Assembly: GCF_040183065.1 (NCBI RefSeq)
Contig: NC_091119.1
Coordinates: 67,900,392-67,964,391 of the forward strand
DNA: 64,000 nt
Direction of reading: 5' to 3'
Source of the DNA: Periplaneta americana
Lineage: Eukaryota; Arthropoda; Insecta; Blattodea; Blattidae
The notes under the pieces are model-generated. The model searched no databases and was not told the DNA's origin. It saw nothing but the letters and a program-made list of their open reading frames with translations. This document shows, piece after piece, positions 1 to 11,525 of the stretch. A program made the translations under genes and the position numbers. Numbering within the stretch: position 1 is the stretch's first letter; each line of letters begins with the position of its first letter.

Positions 1-44
1 GCATTTTCTTCATTTCAATTTGTCATTTTCTCTGAAGTCTCATA

Positions 45-671
45 CAGGGTTGTTTCCGATCTCTGATAACGAATTTGAATGACATCATGTATGTCAGGAA
101 TCACACTATAGCTGAGAGGTGACAGACCAATAATGAGTGATTTCATAATCAGAATGCACGGTGTATCACAGTAGCAATGCCCAAGAAAATCGAGTCTTTT
201 TGAGAGGACTACATAACAAACCTTTCCGATATGAAGTACAGTTACGTGAAAAAAAAAAAACCTGGTTTCGTTATTTCCAAGAAAGACATCTTGTGTGGCA
301 AAGCTCGGATGGGATTAATTCCAGAGTGGAAAAAGCAAGCAAATCCACCCCCTGTCACAAGTCGCTGCACGATATGATACAAATTAATTCCATTCGAGAT
401 TTACCAATCTTGCCTTTCTTGGAAATAACGAAACTCGTTTATTGTAGGCTTCTTTTATTTTCACTTAACTGTACTTGGCATCGGAAAGGGTCGTAATGTA
501 CCCCTCACAAAAAGGCTCGAATTTCTTGGAAATTTCTACTGTGATTTGCCGTGCACTCAATGACATCACTCACTACTAGTCTGTCATCTCGCATCACAGT
601 TCAGCTGTTGTGTGACTCCTGACGCACATGAAGTCATTCAAATTCGTTATCAGAGATTAGAAACAACCCTG
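45..671. mobile_element. Palindromic foldback MITE, copy 1 (TA-flanked)
   Basis: The element starts CAGGGTTGTTTCCGATCTC and ends with the reverse complement of nearly the same sequence, flanked by TA at 43-44 and 672-673. Pairing continues far inward: the stretch around 180-290 is the imperfect reverse complement of about 420-530, so almost the whole element folds on itself around a loop near 300-405. A second copy lies at 37359-38054. TA flanks and a CAGGG start suggest mobilisation by a Tc1/mariner-type transposase, which is inference. The short open frames inside look like accidents of the palindrome. Confidence 0.85.
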
Positions 672-1010
672 TATTTCTTCAAGCAAGACATTTAATCAGA
701 TACATTATCTGCATCCAGGGGTGTATCTTCAAATCTTTCTCTTTTAAGAGGAGGTCTCAGTACCAGTAATATAAGTATATTTCGTACATGTCTTATCTTG
801 TGAACAAATAACCCAGATATTGGGATATTCAAGAACATTTTCATAAAATTTATGAGAGGTATTCAGAATTCTGTTGTGAAATAAAAACCATTTTCTTCTA
901 AAAATGCCCAAAAGTTGCTTAATTGATGGTAGAATAAATTTATCTTCCTTCCTGGAGTTCAATATTTTTTTTATAACTTCGATAATAATGGAAGACTCGA
1001 CTGCAGTTAC
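672..1010. other. Unassigned spacer
   Basis: AT-rich sequence between the first MITE and the hAT target duplication. I see no gene or recognisable repeat in it. Confidence 0.5.
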
Positions 1011-1018
1011 GTCCTCAC

Positions 1019-2482
1019 CAGGAGCGGCTTTCGAAGGGGGGCTGCGGAGCTGCAGCACCCCCAGACAGTTGTGGCTCTTGTCTCGTTTTATGTTGTGAAA
1101 TATATTTATTATACATTCTCTATTTAGCGGTTCGAATTTTTTTAATAAAATTTCGCTCTCATTGACAGCAAGCAATCTTTAGTGAAGTCACTTCCTCCCC
1201 TGGTGCTGCCAGAGCGAAACCAGAGACAAGGACTATAGAATGAAGCCACTTCCTTCTCTGGAGCTGCCAGTCTCGTCTCGGATGCTTTGCGCGTTAGTTT
1301 TACCCCTCCCTCTGCTGCCCCTTGCCACGAATCCAGAGTTTCCAGGTGCTGCAAAATTCGCAGCAGTTTGTCAGTAGTGCGCAGTTTTAAATACATTTTC
1401 TTTAATGTTGTGAGTATAACAATTGCAACAATGTTTAATTCTGTACAATATTTACGGTCTATTCAGTTCAGCACCTTAACAATTCAGGAGAAATGTGAAA
1501 TTAAGTGCCCATCAGTTGAATGTCATAATGGAAAGAGCCGCTAAACAAAATACAAAGGCTCGCGTATTTTTTGCTAATTTATCCAGTATCCCTGCTTTCT
1601 TCTCTCGATCTCCTCACAGTCTGTATTAGATTAATGTGTTTCAAAGACAATTCCATCAGCTGGGGCAACAAGATGGAGTTTTAAAATAAGAACAGTAAAT
1701 GTTGTTCATGAAAAGAAGGAGCCATTGCTAGAATGTTTTCAAACCCTAATGGAATCTGAAACATCTAACAACATCACAATAAATGAGGCAAGCACGGAAC
1801 AGTGCACAGTTGAGCAGCGAGATCTGTGAAAATTAAAACCCTAAAAAGCGTCGTAAGGTCGAAGGATTCAGACAAGGGTTGTGGCACCCAAGGAAGTGTG
1901 TAACATCATTATCACACAAGCTAACACCCGATTCCAGTTCATAGATCATCTGATATTATTTTCTCTTCTGTGCCAAGAAAAATTTGAATGCTACAAAAGC
2001 TCATTTCCTCAAAATGACTTAACTGTATGTGTGAAGCTTTTTCCAATGTTCGATAAAGACAAACTAAAAACGGAACTCACTGTGTTGTATCTGAGACAAG
2101 AATTCAGAAATATCAGTGACGCAGTCAAGCTCTTGCAGTTTCTTCTATCTGAGAGCTTGCAGGCCTCATTTTCAGAAGTTGTGAAATTACTACGCATAGC
2201 TATCACCATACCAATGACAACTTCCGAACCAGAACGTTGCTTTTCGTGTTTGAAGAGAGTAAAATTCTATCTTAGAAATACGATGAGAGAAGTGACTGCA
2301 TTAGCTATGTTTTCTATTGTGAAGATTATGTTAAACGACATACCGGATTTTAATAAGAAGATGATTCAAAAGTTTGCAACCTACAAGACAAGGTGCATGG
2401 AACTAATCTTTAAATAAAATAAGTTGCTTGGTTTATTTTTGTATGCAGCCCCTCTTAATTCAATACCCACGAGCCGCCACTG
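1019..2482 (+). mobile_element. hAT transposon, internally deleted, with perfect 8-bp TSD
   Basis: The 8-bp duplication gtcctcac stands at 1011-1018 and again at 2483-2490. Between them the ends are CAGGAGCGGCT on the left and, read inward on the other strand, CAGTGGCGGCT on the right; 8-bp duplications with CAG...CTG ends are typical of hAT. The 3' half encodes the hAT C-terminal dimerisation region (1881-2417). At under 1.5 kb it is too short for a full transposase and the N-terminal part is missing. A 3' copy of the same family sits at 60398-60725. Confidence 0.85.
1881..2417 (+). pseudogene. hAT transposase C-terminal fragment (ZMYM1/TTF-type)
   Basis: An open frame of 178 residues resembles the C-terminus of hAT transposases of the kind annotated as zinc-finger MYM-type protein 1-like. 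Residues about 112-136 contain TTSEPERCFSCLKRVK, the SxxERxFSxLKxIK-type motif of the hAT dimerisation domain, followed by the usual helical tail and a TAA stop. The first codon is GTG, so the true start is unknown and the frame is probably the 3' end of a longer ancestral gene. The BED/TTF finger and the catalytic core are absent. It lies wholly inside the 1019-2482 element. Confidence 0.75.
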
Positions 2483-2490
2483 GTCCTCAC

Positions 2491-3098
2491 CTTCAGTTTT
2501 GATTATGGCATCATGAAAAAGCAGCAATGTTGCATTAATAAATTTATCACAGCTATGTGCAAGGATCATTAAACCATATTAATAATTAACAATGAAAATC
2601 CGGCGTTATCTGGGAAAATGTTATTAAATCTGGGTACATTTTGGGGTGAATTTTGGCTAGGAAAAAATGCAAAATCTGGGGACTGTCCCCGGGAAATGGG
2701 GACATCTACTAACCTTACATTACATGGAATTAGCATATGGAATGGTTGTTTAACATGATTCCTTTTTTATAGATTTGGAATTTTAATGCATACATGGTAA
2801 ACTTGACAGACAAATGGCATGTCATTATTAAACTTCTACCTTAGAGTAGCGTCTGGTATTTTCAATATGCCATCTGATGAAATAAATCTGACGATTTTAT
2901 ATGCACTAGTAAACAAACGGAGACGAAATAAAAAAGGAAAATTTAGGTGCATACACAAATAAAAGAAAATATGATTGAACATCAGTAACGTTTTTGTAAT
3001 TTCAAAGAATTCTTTTCACAATTATTGTATTCCATAGGTCTTACATTAACATTACAACTTTGAAATTTGAAACAAGTAAAGATTATACAAAAATATAT
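2491..3098. other. Unassigned AT-rich spacer
   Basis: No coding region or recognisable element seen between the hAT and the SINE. Confidence 0.5.
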
Positions 3099-3112
3099 AC
3101 ACAATAATTATT

Positions 3113-3369
3113 TATTTTAGAAGGTTATTTTATTACACTTTATCAACATCTTAGGTTATTTAGCGTCTGAATGACATGAAGGTGATAATGCCGGTGAAAT
3201 GAGTCCGGGGTCCAGCACCGAAAGTTACCCATCATTTGCTCATATTGGGTTGAGGGAAAACCCCGAAAAACCTCAACCAGGTAACTTTCCTCGACCAGTA
3301 ATCGAACACAGGCCACCTGGCCACCTGGTTTCGCGGCCAGACATGCTAACCGTTACTCCACAGGCGTGG
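3113..3369 (-). mobile_element. tRNA-derived SINE, family 1 (perfect 14-bp TSD)
   Basis: The target duplication acacaataattatt is present at 3099-3112 and 3370-3383. Read on the - strand the element has a tRNA-like head (box A near 3360, box B near 3310), then the family body with gttgagg...ccccgg...ccctcaaccc, and an AT-rich tail. The same body occurs at 25771-26010, 38904-39166, 52104-52362 and, diverged, 55330-55595. Confidence 0.85.
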
Positions 3370-3829
3370 ACACAATAATTATTGCAAGGCTATATAGTAA
3401 TTCGGTTAATTTAATTTATAAGTAAGTTAAAAACAATTCACTTCTTGAGTGGAAGGTACGGATATGGAGAAATTTTGTTAATTCTGTTCTAGGCTTTTTT
3501 TTAGCTTTTAAAAACTGTAAGATAATTAGGCAGTGCATTAAAAACTGCTGTAATGAATGAATAGTGAACTCCTTTCTTGTAATAGCTGAGACTAACATAG
3601 GGTAGATGGAGGTCTGATTTGTATCTTGTATTAAAATTATGAATGTTCTGATTAATACCAGAAGTGTCTTGATTTTTAACATACACTATCATGATGGTAA
3701 AAATGTAGGCTACTCGCAAAGTAAAGTCAAGATTTCTAAATAATGTGAAATCTTTTTACTTAATGACTTTTTATGCATATCTACCGTTATTCTTAGAACT
3801 TTGTTTTGTAAAACAAAATATATACATAG

Positions 3830-4413
3830 GATGCGTATTTTCCGGGCTAGAGGGCCGTGGTCTGTTGGTGTTACAACCAAACGTTTTGTCCACTACTCCA
3901 ATGGACATCTTCAGTGGCGTGGTACACGTGTGCTGAGAGATCTGCTGTGTGTATCAGGAACTGGCATTGAGACTGGTAGCACGTCGATATTTAAGGTGTG
4001 GGGCTGTTGTTGCTTGTCGTTGTTGCCGCGGTCCACACTAGTGGCTTCGGTGTTCTGATTGTTTGTGGTAGTGTCTAATTGTTGGAGAAAGGGTTTGATG
4101 TGTGTGCTTTGAAGCTTGGTATCCGGCCCTCAGAAGCACACACATCAAACCCTTTCTCCGACAATTAGACACTACCACAAACAATCAGAACATCGAAGCC
4201 ACTAGTGCAGACCACGGCGACAATGACAAGCAACAACAGCCCCACACCTTAAATATCGACGTGCTACCAGTCTCAATGCCAGTTCCTGATACACACAGCA
4301 GAACTCTCAGCACACATGTACCACGCCACTGAAGATGTCCACTGGAGTAGTGGATGAAACGTTTGGTTGTAACACCGACAGACCACGTCCCTCTAGCCCG
4401 GAAAATACACATC
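3830..4413. repeat. Large foldback palindrome, two 280-bp arms and a 24-bp loop
   Basis: Bases 3830-4109 are the reverse complement, with scattered mismatches, of 4134-4413; the unpaired centre is 4110-4133. The arms begin gatgtgtattttccgggcta (left arm gatgcgtattttcc). Inverted partial copies are typical of Penelope-like elements, and a Penelope-like piece exists at 63670-64000, but I cannot match these arms to it. Alternatives are a foldback transposon or a head-to-head pair of insertions. The open frames on both strands follow from the symmetry and should not be read as genes. Confidence 0.9.
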
Positions 4414-4896
4414 TTATCAACGCCGGCCGTGAAAGCCTACATTCCAAACATATGTACGTTACCCTTAACGCCATATTTGTCTGAGTCAATTGTTGAACTG
4501 CGGTACAGTGAGACGTTGTATAATACTTAACATCGTTTAGCATCACATATAAGTTCTGCTCCACATTATATCTTTTAAATTCACATTGGAATATGATAAT
4601 AATTTTTTACTCTTAACACTCACTACCGGCACTTAATTTCTAAAATAATTATCTTTCTTCTCTTACGTTACAGAACACGTTTCCAACACACTTCAACAAC
4701 CATACTTACTTTCATTGGCCTATCTATACACAATATAATCTTATGTAACATATCTGTCATTAAACTTTTCTTCGGTGACATCCTACCTCACGGAATGAAA
4801 TTTAATGTATTGGTACTAAGTCATGTACATTCATTATGTTTCGAGTGAAAAGTGATTCATATTCTAATTATTTAATGGTTTTGTATTCCAAAATTA
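4414..4896. other. Unassigned spacer
   Basis: No gene or clear repeat seen. The segment directly right of the palindrome (ccggccgtgaaagcc at about 4423) may be part of the same insertion. Confidence 0.4.
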
Positions 4897-5380
4897 ATTT
4901 TATGCTCGACCATGCCGAAATGTAGTAATTATACACCTGGTAGTAGTCCCTTAATGCATGTCATTAAACTACACCTATTCATTAAAGTTCAGGTTTTCGA
5001 TTATTTTCGGATATGCAATCGAAAGACAACGAGGGAAACATCACGGAGGCTGGAAATCCAATACTGTCGCAGAAGGTTATGTTCTGTTACTATAATAATT
5101 AGCGTTAATTGTAAATAATATTCAAATAAATTCAATTTGTCATCTCGTTTTTCAATTCTAAATCAATTTCCAGGTTATATCAAAATTAGTTCATGTTATT
5201 CTGTAGATTATAACAAGGTCAATGACATTATTGTTCCTCGGAAAAAATCAATACTTTCGCGTTTGCGCACATCTCACAATTTACGAGCGATGCACAAAGT
5301 CACTTCCACTCTTCAGTTAGATACGAATAAAATGAATATTTCTGAATAATTTCAAGTTAGAAATATGGTCGAGCATAAAA
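4897..5380. mobile_element. Candidate TIR element (16-bp ends)
   Basis: The sequence ttttatgctcgaccat near 4897-4913 is matched by its reverse complement atggtcgagcataaaa at 5365-5380. About 480 bp lies between, with no convincing protein. No target duplication was identified, so the class is unknown. Confidence 0.5.
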
Positions 5381-5512
5381 AGTTGTATGAAACTTGCCTA
5401 TAATGGTAATTAAGACGCTCGTATGAAAATTATGACACTCACTTGTGCTCTTTCATAAACAAACATACTCGCGTCTTAATTACTATCATTATAGGCTCGT
5501 TGCATAATGTAC
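5381..5512. mobile_element. Small hairpin MITE
   Basis: The arm cctataatggtaattaagac (about 5397-5416) is repeated in inverted form near 5474-5493, with further pairing outward (agttgtatgaaac against gtacattatgcaac). The element is about 130 bp, non-coding, and directly abuts the 4897-5380 candidate. Confidence 0.55.
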
Positions 5513-5757
5513 TATTAACTTGTCTCATCTGATATATCATGTTGTAAGTAAATAATTTTATATGTTTCACCATTCTTATACACATTTATTAACTCAGTGT
5601 TTTTATGTTCTTTTAATATTGTTTTTATAAAACTTTAAAATAACATTTTAGTGCACTTTCTAATTTTACGTTCATACATATTAATTTCTTATGCTAACTG
5701 ATGATGCCAGATAAGTAGCCACTACTAATTTTTACATGATATTCAATTATTGAACGA

Positions 5758-6003
5758 TAATATGAGCTGTTTAGAGCACTTTTGGTGTAAGTCAAAATTG
5801 GGTAATGAGGTTTGAAGTAAAAATTCTGTAAAATACAGCACAAAGTAGCAATTAATATGTCCTTCGTGCTATCCACTGACTACTATAGTTTAAATAAATT
5901 CAATATTAATTGCTACTTTGCGCTGTATTTTACAGAATGTTTACTTTAACCCTCATTACTCTTCTGACTTACACCACTTCTGCTCTGAATCGCTCATATT
6001 ATG
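5758..6003. repeat. Foldback repeat, arms of about 100 bp
   Basis: Bases about 5758-5858 are an imperfect reverse complement of about 5904-6003, for example ctgtaaaatacagc against gctgtattttacag. The centre is 5860-5903. Class unknown. Confidence 0.65.
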
Positions 6004-7024
6004 GTAGACAAACATTCTTGGCATTAAAATTAACACAAGGGATTGTTCTACAAATTGTATGGGCAGAATTTAATAATCATAAGGAAAGTATTTTTAACTG
6101 AATAATATATTTATATTCAAATTTAAATGCAAAAATCATAACTGTCTGTATATTGCATGTATCAAAATTCTATCCACAGTAAATCTTTTTCATGATCTCT
6201 TCAGAATGTGCTGCAAAAATTCCGTGCATATATCTCTAATAATGTACTTAAACTTTTAGTTAACATATGCGCGAAAAAAACTTACATGCGGAAAAAAGCT
6301 CTCAAAGTTTTACATGTAATTAGCCACTCCAGCACCGACAATTTAAAAATGGCATCTCTAAAGGTGATAGAAGTCATTTAGAGGTATACAGTAATGAATA
6401 CAACTTTCTTCACACATCAAAAAATTATTTTGATTCTCTTTTCAAAATTTTCATGTCTTTTAGGTATTTTTTCACTATTCCCTCCAATATGTTTTGTATT
6501 ATTAATTTACTCTTGCATGTACGTTTTGTATATACAAGAATTTGACTTCCGGCTTTCAGCTCTGAGCTGAGCTGGTCTCTGCACTCAGACAATTTCCGTC
6601 CTACAGCTGAGGACATGTTGTCTGCGGAGGTCAGTAAGGCCCACTGAAGTGCATTATCTCTCCTGTGGATTTGGATGGTCAGGGCCCAAGTTAAATAAAT
6701 GGTGATATGGCATGCCTGGACAGATAGATGCAACGCAGTGTGATATCGGTTTTGCTAATTTGAAAACATATTACTATACTCATTTTCTTTGGAATTTTTT
6801 GATAGACTTCTTCAAAATGAACTGATAAAATCTTAAGGAAGGAAAATACTACATTCGTAAATTTTCTACTTAATGGCGAGTGTTGGTATAACTGGCTAAT
6901 TCATGCCACAAAGTCTTACCATTAAGTTTCGTTTTCCTCTTCAACGTGAAAATTATAATTGAATATCTTTTCTAAAATTACTGGTAATCACTTTTACAGG
7001 AAATACGTGTTAATAATAATACTA
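6004..7024. other. Unassigned spacer with one open frame of unknown meaning
   Basis: The only long frame is on the - strand, 6425-6733 (102 residues). It has no domain I recognise, no signal peptide and no visible exon context. I do not call it a gene. Confidence 0.4.
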
Positions 7025-7615
7025 TGAGATAGATATGATAGATATGCTTTATTAAATTTGGCTTGTATCTACAGACAATCAAACTAAGTCAAGAAACAAT
7101 CAACATAAGTCATAGCAACACATTCTTAAGCATACCATGAAAATCACTTATTCTATAATAGGGATGATTAGTAAAATGTTTTTTAATACAATCTTAAAAT
7201 GTCTCATATCCAAAAGTTTAACGTCATTATCCAACATGTTATAAAACTTTATACTTTGTTTCATAAATGAAGAATTTGTTTTTTCAAGTCTAATCAATGG
7301 TAACTGAATATCATTACAATATCTGGTAGCGTGCTCGTGATAGTCTTTATGTAAAGGAAGCTGAGTTTCATTTCTTTTAACATACAACAAACATGCATAA
7401 AATAATATACAAAGATGGGAGTGTCATAATTTGAAATCTAATAAACAATGCTTTGCAATGTGCTACATCATTACTGCCAGATAAAATTCTAACAGCCTTC
7501 TTTTGTAACAGAAAAATGTCATTAATATGTGAACAATTTCCCCAGAGTCTAATACCATAATTCAAGTGACAATGGAATAAGGCATAATGTATTTTAACTA
7601 GGATGTCTTGTGCAA

Positions 7616-8629
7616 TTACAGGTTTGATTCTTCGAAGCAGATTGTCTGAGATAATTTATTGGATAATTCATCAATATGTTTATTCCAATTTAACTTACTA
7701 TCAAAAGTAAGTCCAAAAAGCTTAGCATAATTAACTTCAATATTACACATTTTAAACAACACATTTTGCGTCTTATCTTTGTTAACATACAAACCACTGT
7801 TATCAAACCAATTTTCAGAAGCTTGTATTGTTTCATCAACTTTCAATTGTATTTCATTTATATTCTCACCAGTTATTATGGAAGTAGTATCATCTGCAAA
7901 CATAACACATTCAGAAGTAGGTGCCATAAAAGCAGGTAAATCATTTACACCAATTACAAATAATAATGGGCCCATAACTGAACCCTGTGGGACACCAGTT
8001 GTCATCGTTTTAAAATCAGACCAATTTCCTTTACAATAAACAGGCTGTAATCTACCAGAAAAATAAAGAGTATATAAGCTTAAGTACAGTACCACCAACA
8101 CCATATCTTTGTAGCTTAACAATAATTATCTCATGGCTCAAACAATCAAAAGCCTTACATAAATCTATCATACTTACAGTTATATTCTTATTTTCCTCCC
8201 AAGCTTCAATAATAGAAGTATACACATTCTCTAATGTATCAATAGTAGATCTATGAGGCAAAAATCCATATTGTAATGGATAAAATAATGATTGTGACTC
8301 AATAAACTCATACAATTGTTTCTTCATAATATGTTCAATACCGTAACTTTAGATGAAATTGGTACCAATGACAATGGTCTATAGTTTGTTATCTCATTTT
8401 TACTTCCCTTTTTGTACAGTGGTATCATTTTAGATATTTGTAGTTCCTCAGGGAACACACCTTCAGAAAAAATTTTGTTAATAATGTCAACTAAAGGTAT
8501 TGCAATTACATCAATTATTTCTTTTATAAACGTATTTGAAATGTCATAAATATCTCTAGCAGTAGAATTACTCAGTCTACGAACAATGCTAATAACATCA
8601 GAAGGTGTAGTATGTATCCAATTTATCAT
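7616..8629 (-). pseudogene. LINE reverse transcriptase domain
   Basis: Three overlapping - strand frames (8324-8629, 8052-8327, 7616-8122) together make a reverse transcriptase: IPLYKKGSKNEITNYRPLSL (fingers), MIDLCKAFDCLSHEII (motif A), TGVPQGSVMGPLLF (motif B) and CVMFADDTTSII (motif C, catalytic FADD). The thumb follows (FDNSGLYVNKDKTQNVLF and FGLTFDSKLNWNKHI). At least two frameshifts separate the blocks. The C-terminal region continues at 7148-7565 with the WGN and RILSG block. All catalytic aspartates I can see are retained, so the decay is by frameshift, not catalytic mutation. Confidence 0.85.
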
Positions 8630-8825
8630 TTTATCGTTGTTACTTGTTATATGACTAGTAGCATTATTTACATTAGTGTGAGTTACATTTTGTATTGATT
8701 TTACAGAGTTTAAAAAAACTCACTAAAATCATCAGCTGTAAACGGATGATCTTCCACCGAACTTTTGTTATTGTTTAGAACTTCAGTTCTTAATATATTC
8801 CATGAATTATTACTATTTAATACGA

Positions 8826-8940
8826 GAAAAATTCGTACCAGCACCGGGAATCGAACCCAGGACCTCTCAGCTCTGCGTGCTGAGCGCTCTTTCCAACTGA
8901 GTTATGCCGGGACACGATCCACGGCACCGGCCAAACCTCT
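8826..8940 (-). mobile_element. tRNA-derived SINE inserted in the LINE
   Basis: On the - strand there is a tRNA-like head with box A (taactcagttggaaagagcg, about 8890-8909) and box B (ggttcgattcccgg, about 8850-8863). It interrupts the LINE between the linker (ending KCKASWKKHY) and the reverse transcriptase. Short direct repeats around tacgag/ctcgta flank it but are not clean. It differs from family 1 in its body and tail. Confidence 0.75.
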
Positions 8941-9408
8941 CTCGTAATGCTTTTTCCATGAAGCCTTACATTTATTAGAGGATTCACTAATGTATCTACC
9001 ATATGCAGCTTTTTTTGTCTTCCTAATTCTAATTTTATATTTATTCCTTAATGACTTATATTCCTGATAAACAGCAACATCACCCGAACACTTATAATTA
9101 TTATACATATTGATTACACTATTTTTCATATTTATCAATTCTTCATCAAACCAATTAACTCTAACCTTATCTTTCTTATTTGAATTTAACACATCTTTTT
9201 CATCAATTTCTCTAATTGGAAAACAATGACTGAAAATATCCATAAATATTAACCAAAATATCTTATAGGCTTCAACAGCCCCTTTGTATCCAAACATCAT
9301 AGGCCAAGCTACACATGACATTAAAGTTTTGAATTGCTGCATCTCATGACCTTCATATTCAATAGGTCTAATAATTGAATTTGCCATTTTATATTTATTA
9401 TTAGAATT

Positions 9409-10062
9409 TCAAATTGCAGTCTTAATTTCAATATCAAGAGCCTTATGTTCAGCAATACCATACTCACACACCCTTCTCTTATAACAGTCACGGTCCAGAT
9501 CTGTTGTACAGTTATCAATACAAGCCAACCCTCTTGTAGGTAAAGAATTAGCATATTGCAAACCAAAAGATTGTAACATATTTCCTAGCTGTTCAGTGAT
9601 GGCTGACTCAAATCTAATATCAATATTTAAGTCCATACAAATAATAACATTCTTAATTTTACCACGTAAACTGTAAACATGTAATAAAAATGATTCTAAT
9701 GCATTAATAAATTGACTTGCATCTGAGCTTGGGGATCTATAGCCACACACAATCAAAGTTTTAGTGACAGGCAATATTACAGCGGCTAGTTCTAACACTT
9801 TCTCAAAACAAAAGTTTCTAATATGGAATCTATCAAACAAAATATTTTCATGCACAAAGATTACTGTACCACCTTGTTTATAAACATCCCTACAATAAAT
9901 ATCACCCAATACGTAATTAAGTGGAGTATAAAACTCTACTTCACTGTCTTTCAACCAGTGTTCACAAATACACAGTATATCATATGGAGCAGTATTAAGA
10001 ATAATTTCTAGCTCATCGATTTTATTTCGTAAGCACTGAATATTTTATAGAGTATTTTATAG
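9409..10062 (-). pseudogene. LINE apurinic-type endonuclease domain
   Basis: The - strand frame begins NIQCLRNKIDELEIIL and runs through CICEHWLKDSE, GGTVIFVHENI and VIICMDLNIDIRFES to the end of the domain. This order matches the exonuclease/endonuclease/phosphatase fold of LINEs, which nicks target DNA for target-primed reverse transcription; the E of CICEHWL and the D/N of MDLNID stand at the expected active-site positions. An uninterrupted 181-residue frame covers 9409-9954, and the same frame can be read upstream to about 10062 without an ATG. It is a remnant, not a free-standing gene. Confidence 0.75.
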
Positions 10063-10069
10063 TGATTTG

Positions 10070-10944
10070 AATTATTACCAAAATCACTATTTCTCCATCT
10101 GAATTCTTTGAGGGATGTGCAAAAAACGCCTAATACAAGCATTAGTAGGCCAAGTACTAGGATCAAGAGCCGATTCCAAATGAGATAATGATATCTTCGC
10201 GCCTGTATTAATTGTTATTGTTCCACATCAGAAAAGGTTATGAAGAAGTATCAATAATCTGTCTTTTTGTAACTTATGAATATGAGGACTTTGGGTGGGA
10301 AATTATTATTGCTAGGACCCCACTGCTCTCTGCTATGTATGAGCACTAATGGGACAGCATGTTCATGCAAAAAATGCAGCAGTATGAACACAACAGTGAA
10401 CTCAGTGTTGAAAAATAGTGGCCTTGAAGTATTTCCCAGTTTACGATAATATATTCTATCTAGCTATGTTTGCCAGTTCAAGTAATTATCCATTTTCAAA
10501 CTAAGAAATTTGGCTGTCTCTGTGTTTGGAATCTACAGGTCCTGTGTTCGATTCCCGGGCTCAGATCTTGGAAAATTTTCCTTTAAGATGAAAAGTTTCC
10601 TGGGTGTCTAAAGTCTCGAATTTTGTATGCTAGTTTATTAATTAACCAGTTTTCGAATGAATACAATAAATCAGGACTGTCACTGGACAGAAACATGAAT
10701 GTACATTTCAACGTCACATTGTTGACAAGTAATGCCAACTGTAAGCTCAACTAGAAAGCACTAAGAAATACTAGGGAGTTAAGAATGAATTAAAAGAACT
10801 AAGAAACTTTGTACTACAGATTCTTTGGGACCAATTTAATTAAATGTAATATTGTAGGAAATTAGATCATTATTATGTTGATTATAGGTACAAATTTTAT
10901 CACCATTAAGTAGAGACTATACTTTCATATCTTACAATGTAAAA
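10070..10944. other. Unassigned region with one degenerate SINE box B
   Basis: The only recognisable element is gttcgattcccggg near 10547-10560, a tRNA-like B box with a weak upstream A box, probably an old SINE fragment on the + strand. Nothing else was identified. Confidence 0.4.
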
Positions 10945-11525
10945 TTCCTCAATTTTGGGTGCACTTTTCTTAGAAATTATAAAAAATACAAATGTAGAAA
11001 AAATAGGGCATATGCAACATACCTTTATGTATACAACCGGTTAAATAAATTTGAAATGCCACTGAGCAGTTGGCAAAAAAAAAATTCCATTTATAATATT
11101 TTTTGCATTAAGAATTACTACAAATTATTTTTTATTTTTGCTGAAGATAAAAATAATCTTAATTTTATTAACTACTGTGTAAAATGCCATCACATTGATA
11201 TTGTATATTAATTTCAGCCTTCTGGGTACAATACTTTCTGAGAAAAGTGCACCAATGTCACAAAAAATAAAGTGCAGAAAAATGGTGTCAAAGTTTCCAT
11301 ATCATGCAATATTAAATTTCTCAATTTTGGGAGCACTTTTCCCATAAATGATAAAAGATACAAATGTAGGAAATATAGGGCATATGTAACATACTTTTAT
11401 GTATACATGTATACAACTGGCTAAATAAATTTAAAATTCCACTGTGCAGTTCGCAAAAAAAAAAAATTTCATTGATAACATTTTTTCCATTAAGAATTAT
11501 TACAATATTTTTGCTGAAGATAGGA
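10945..11525. repeat. Diverged direct duplication, period about 355 bp
   Basis: About 10945-11165 and 11299-11525 are direct repeats: both contain cctcaattttggg/tctcaattttggg, gggcatatg(c/t)aacatac, atgtatacaac(c/t)gg, cagtt(g/c)gcaaaaaaaa and ttgctgaagata. The copies differ by many substitutions and small indels. No protein is evident. Confidence 0.75.

Larger units (their letters stand above)
7025..10065 (-). mobile_element. Non-LTR retrotransposon (CR1/Jockey-like LINE), nearly complete, broken
   Basis: Read on the - strand the order is endonuclease (about 10060-9409), linker (9387-8945), SINE insertion, reverse transcriptase (8629-7616), C-terminal region (7565-7148), then a 3' tail ending in tatctatc-type repeats near 7030-7050. 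Endonuclease motifs include a start-proximal NIQCLRNKIDEL and CICEHWL; reverse transcriptase motifs include AFDCLSHE, GVPQGS and FADDTT. The open frame is cut into at least six pieces by stops and frameshifts. No ORF1 (gag-like) was seen upstream. CR1 versus Jockey cannot be settled by eye. Confidence 0.85.

Noticed and set aside
3801-4564. Several open frames of 63-85 residues on both strands
   Set aside because: They mirror each other across the palindrome 3830-4413 and carry no domain.
6425-6733. 102-residue - strand open frame as a gene
   Set aside because: No domain, no splice context and no repeat family recognised; length is within chance for the window.
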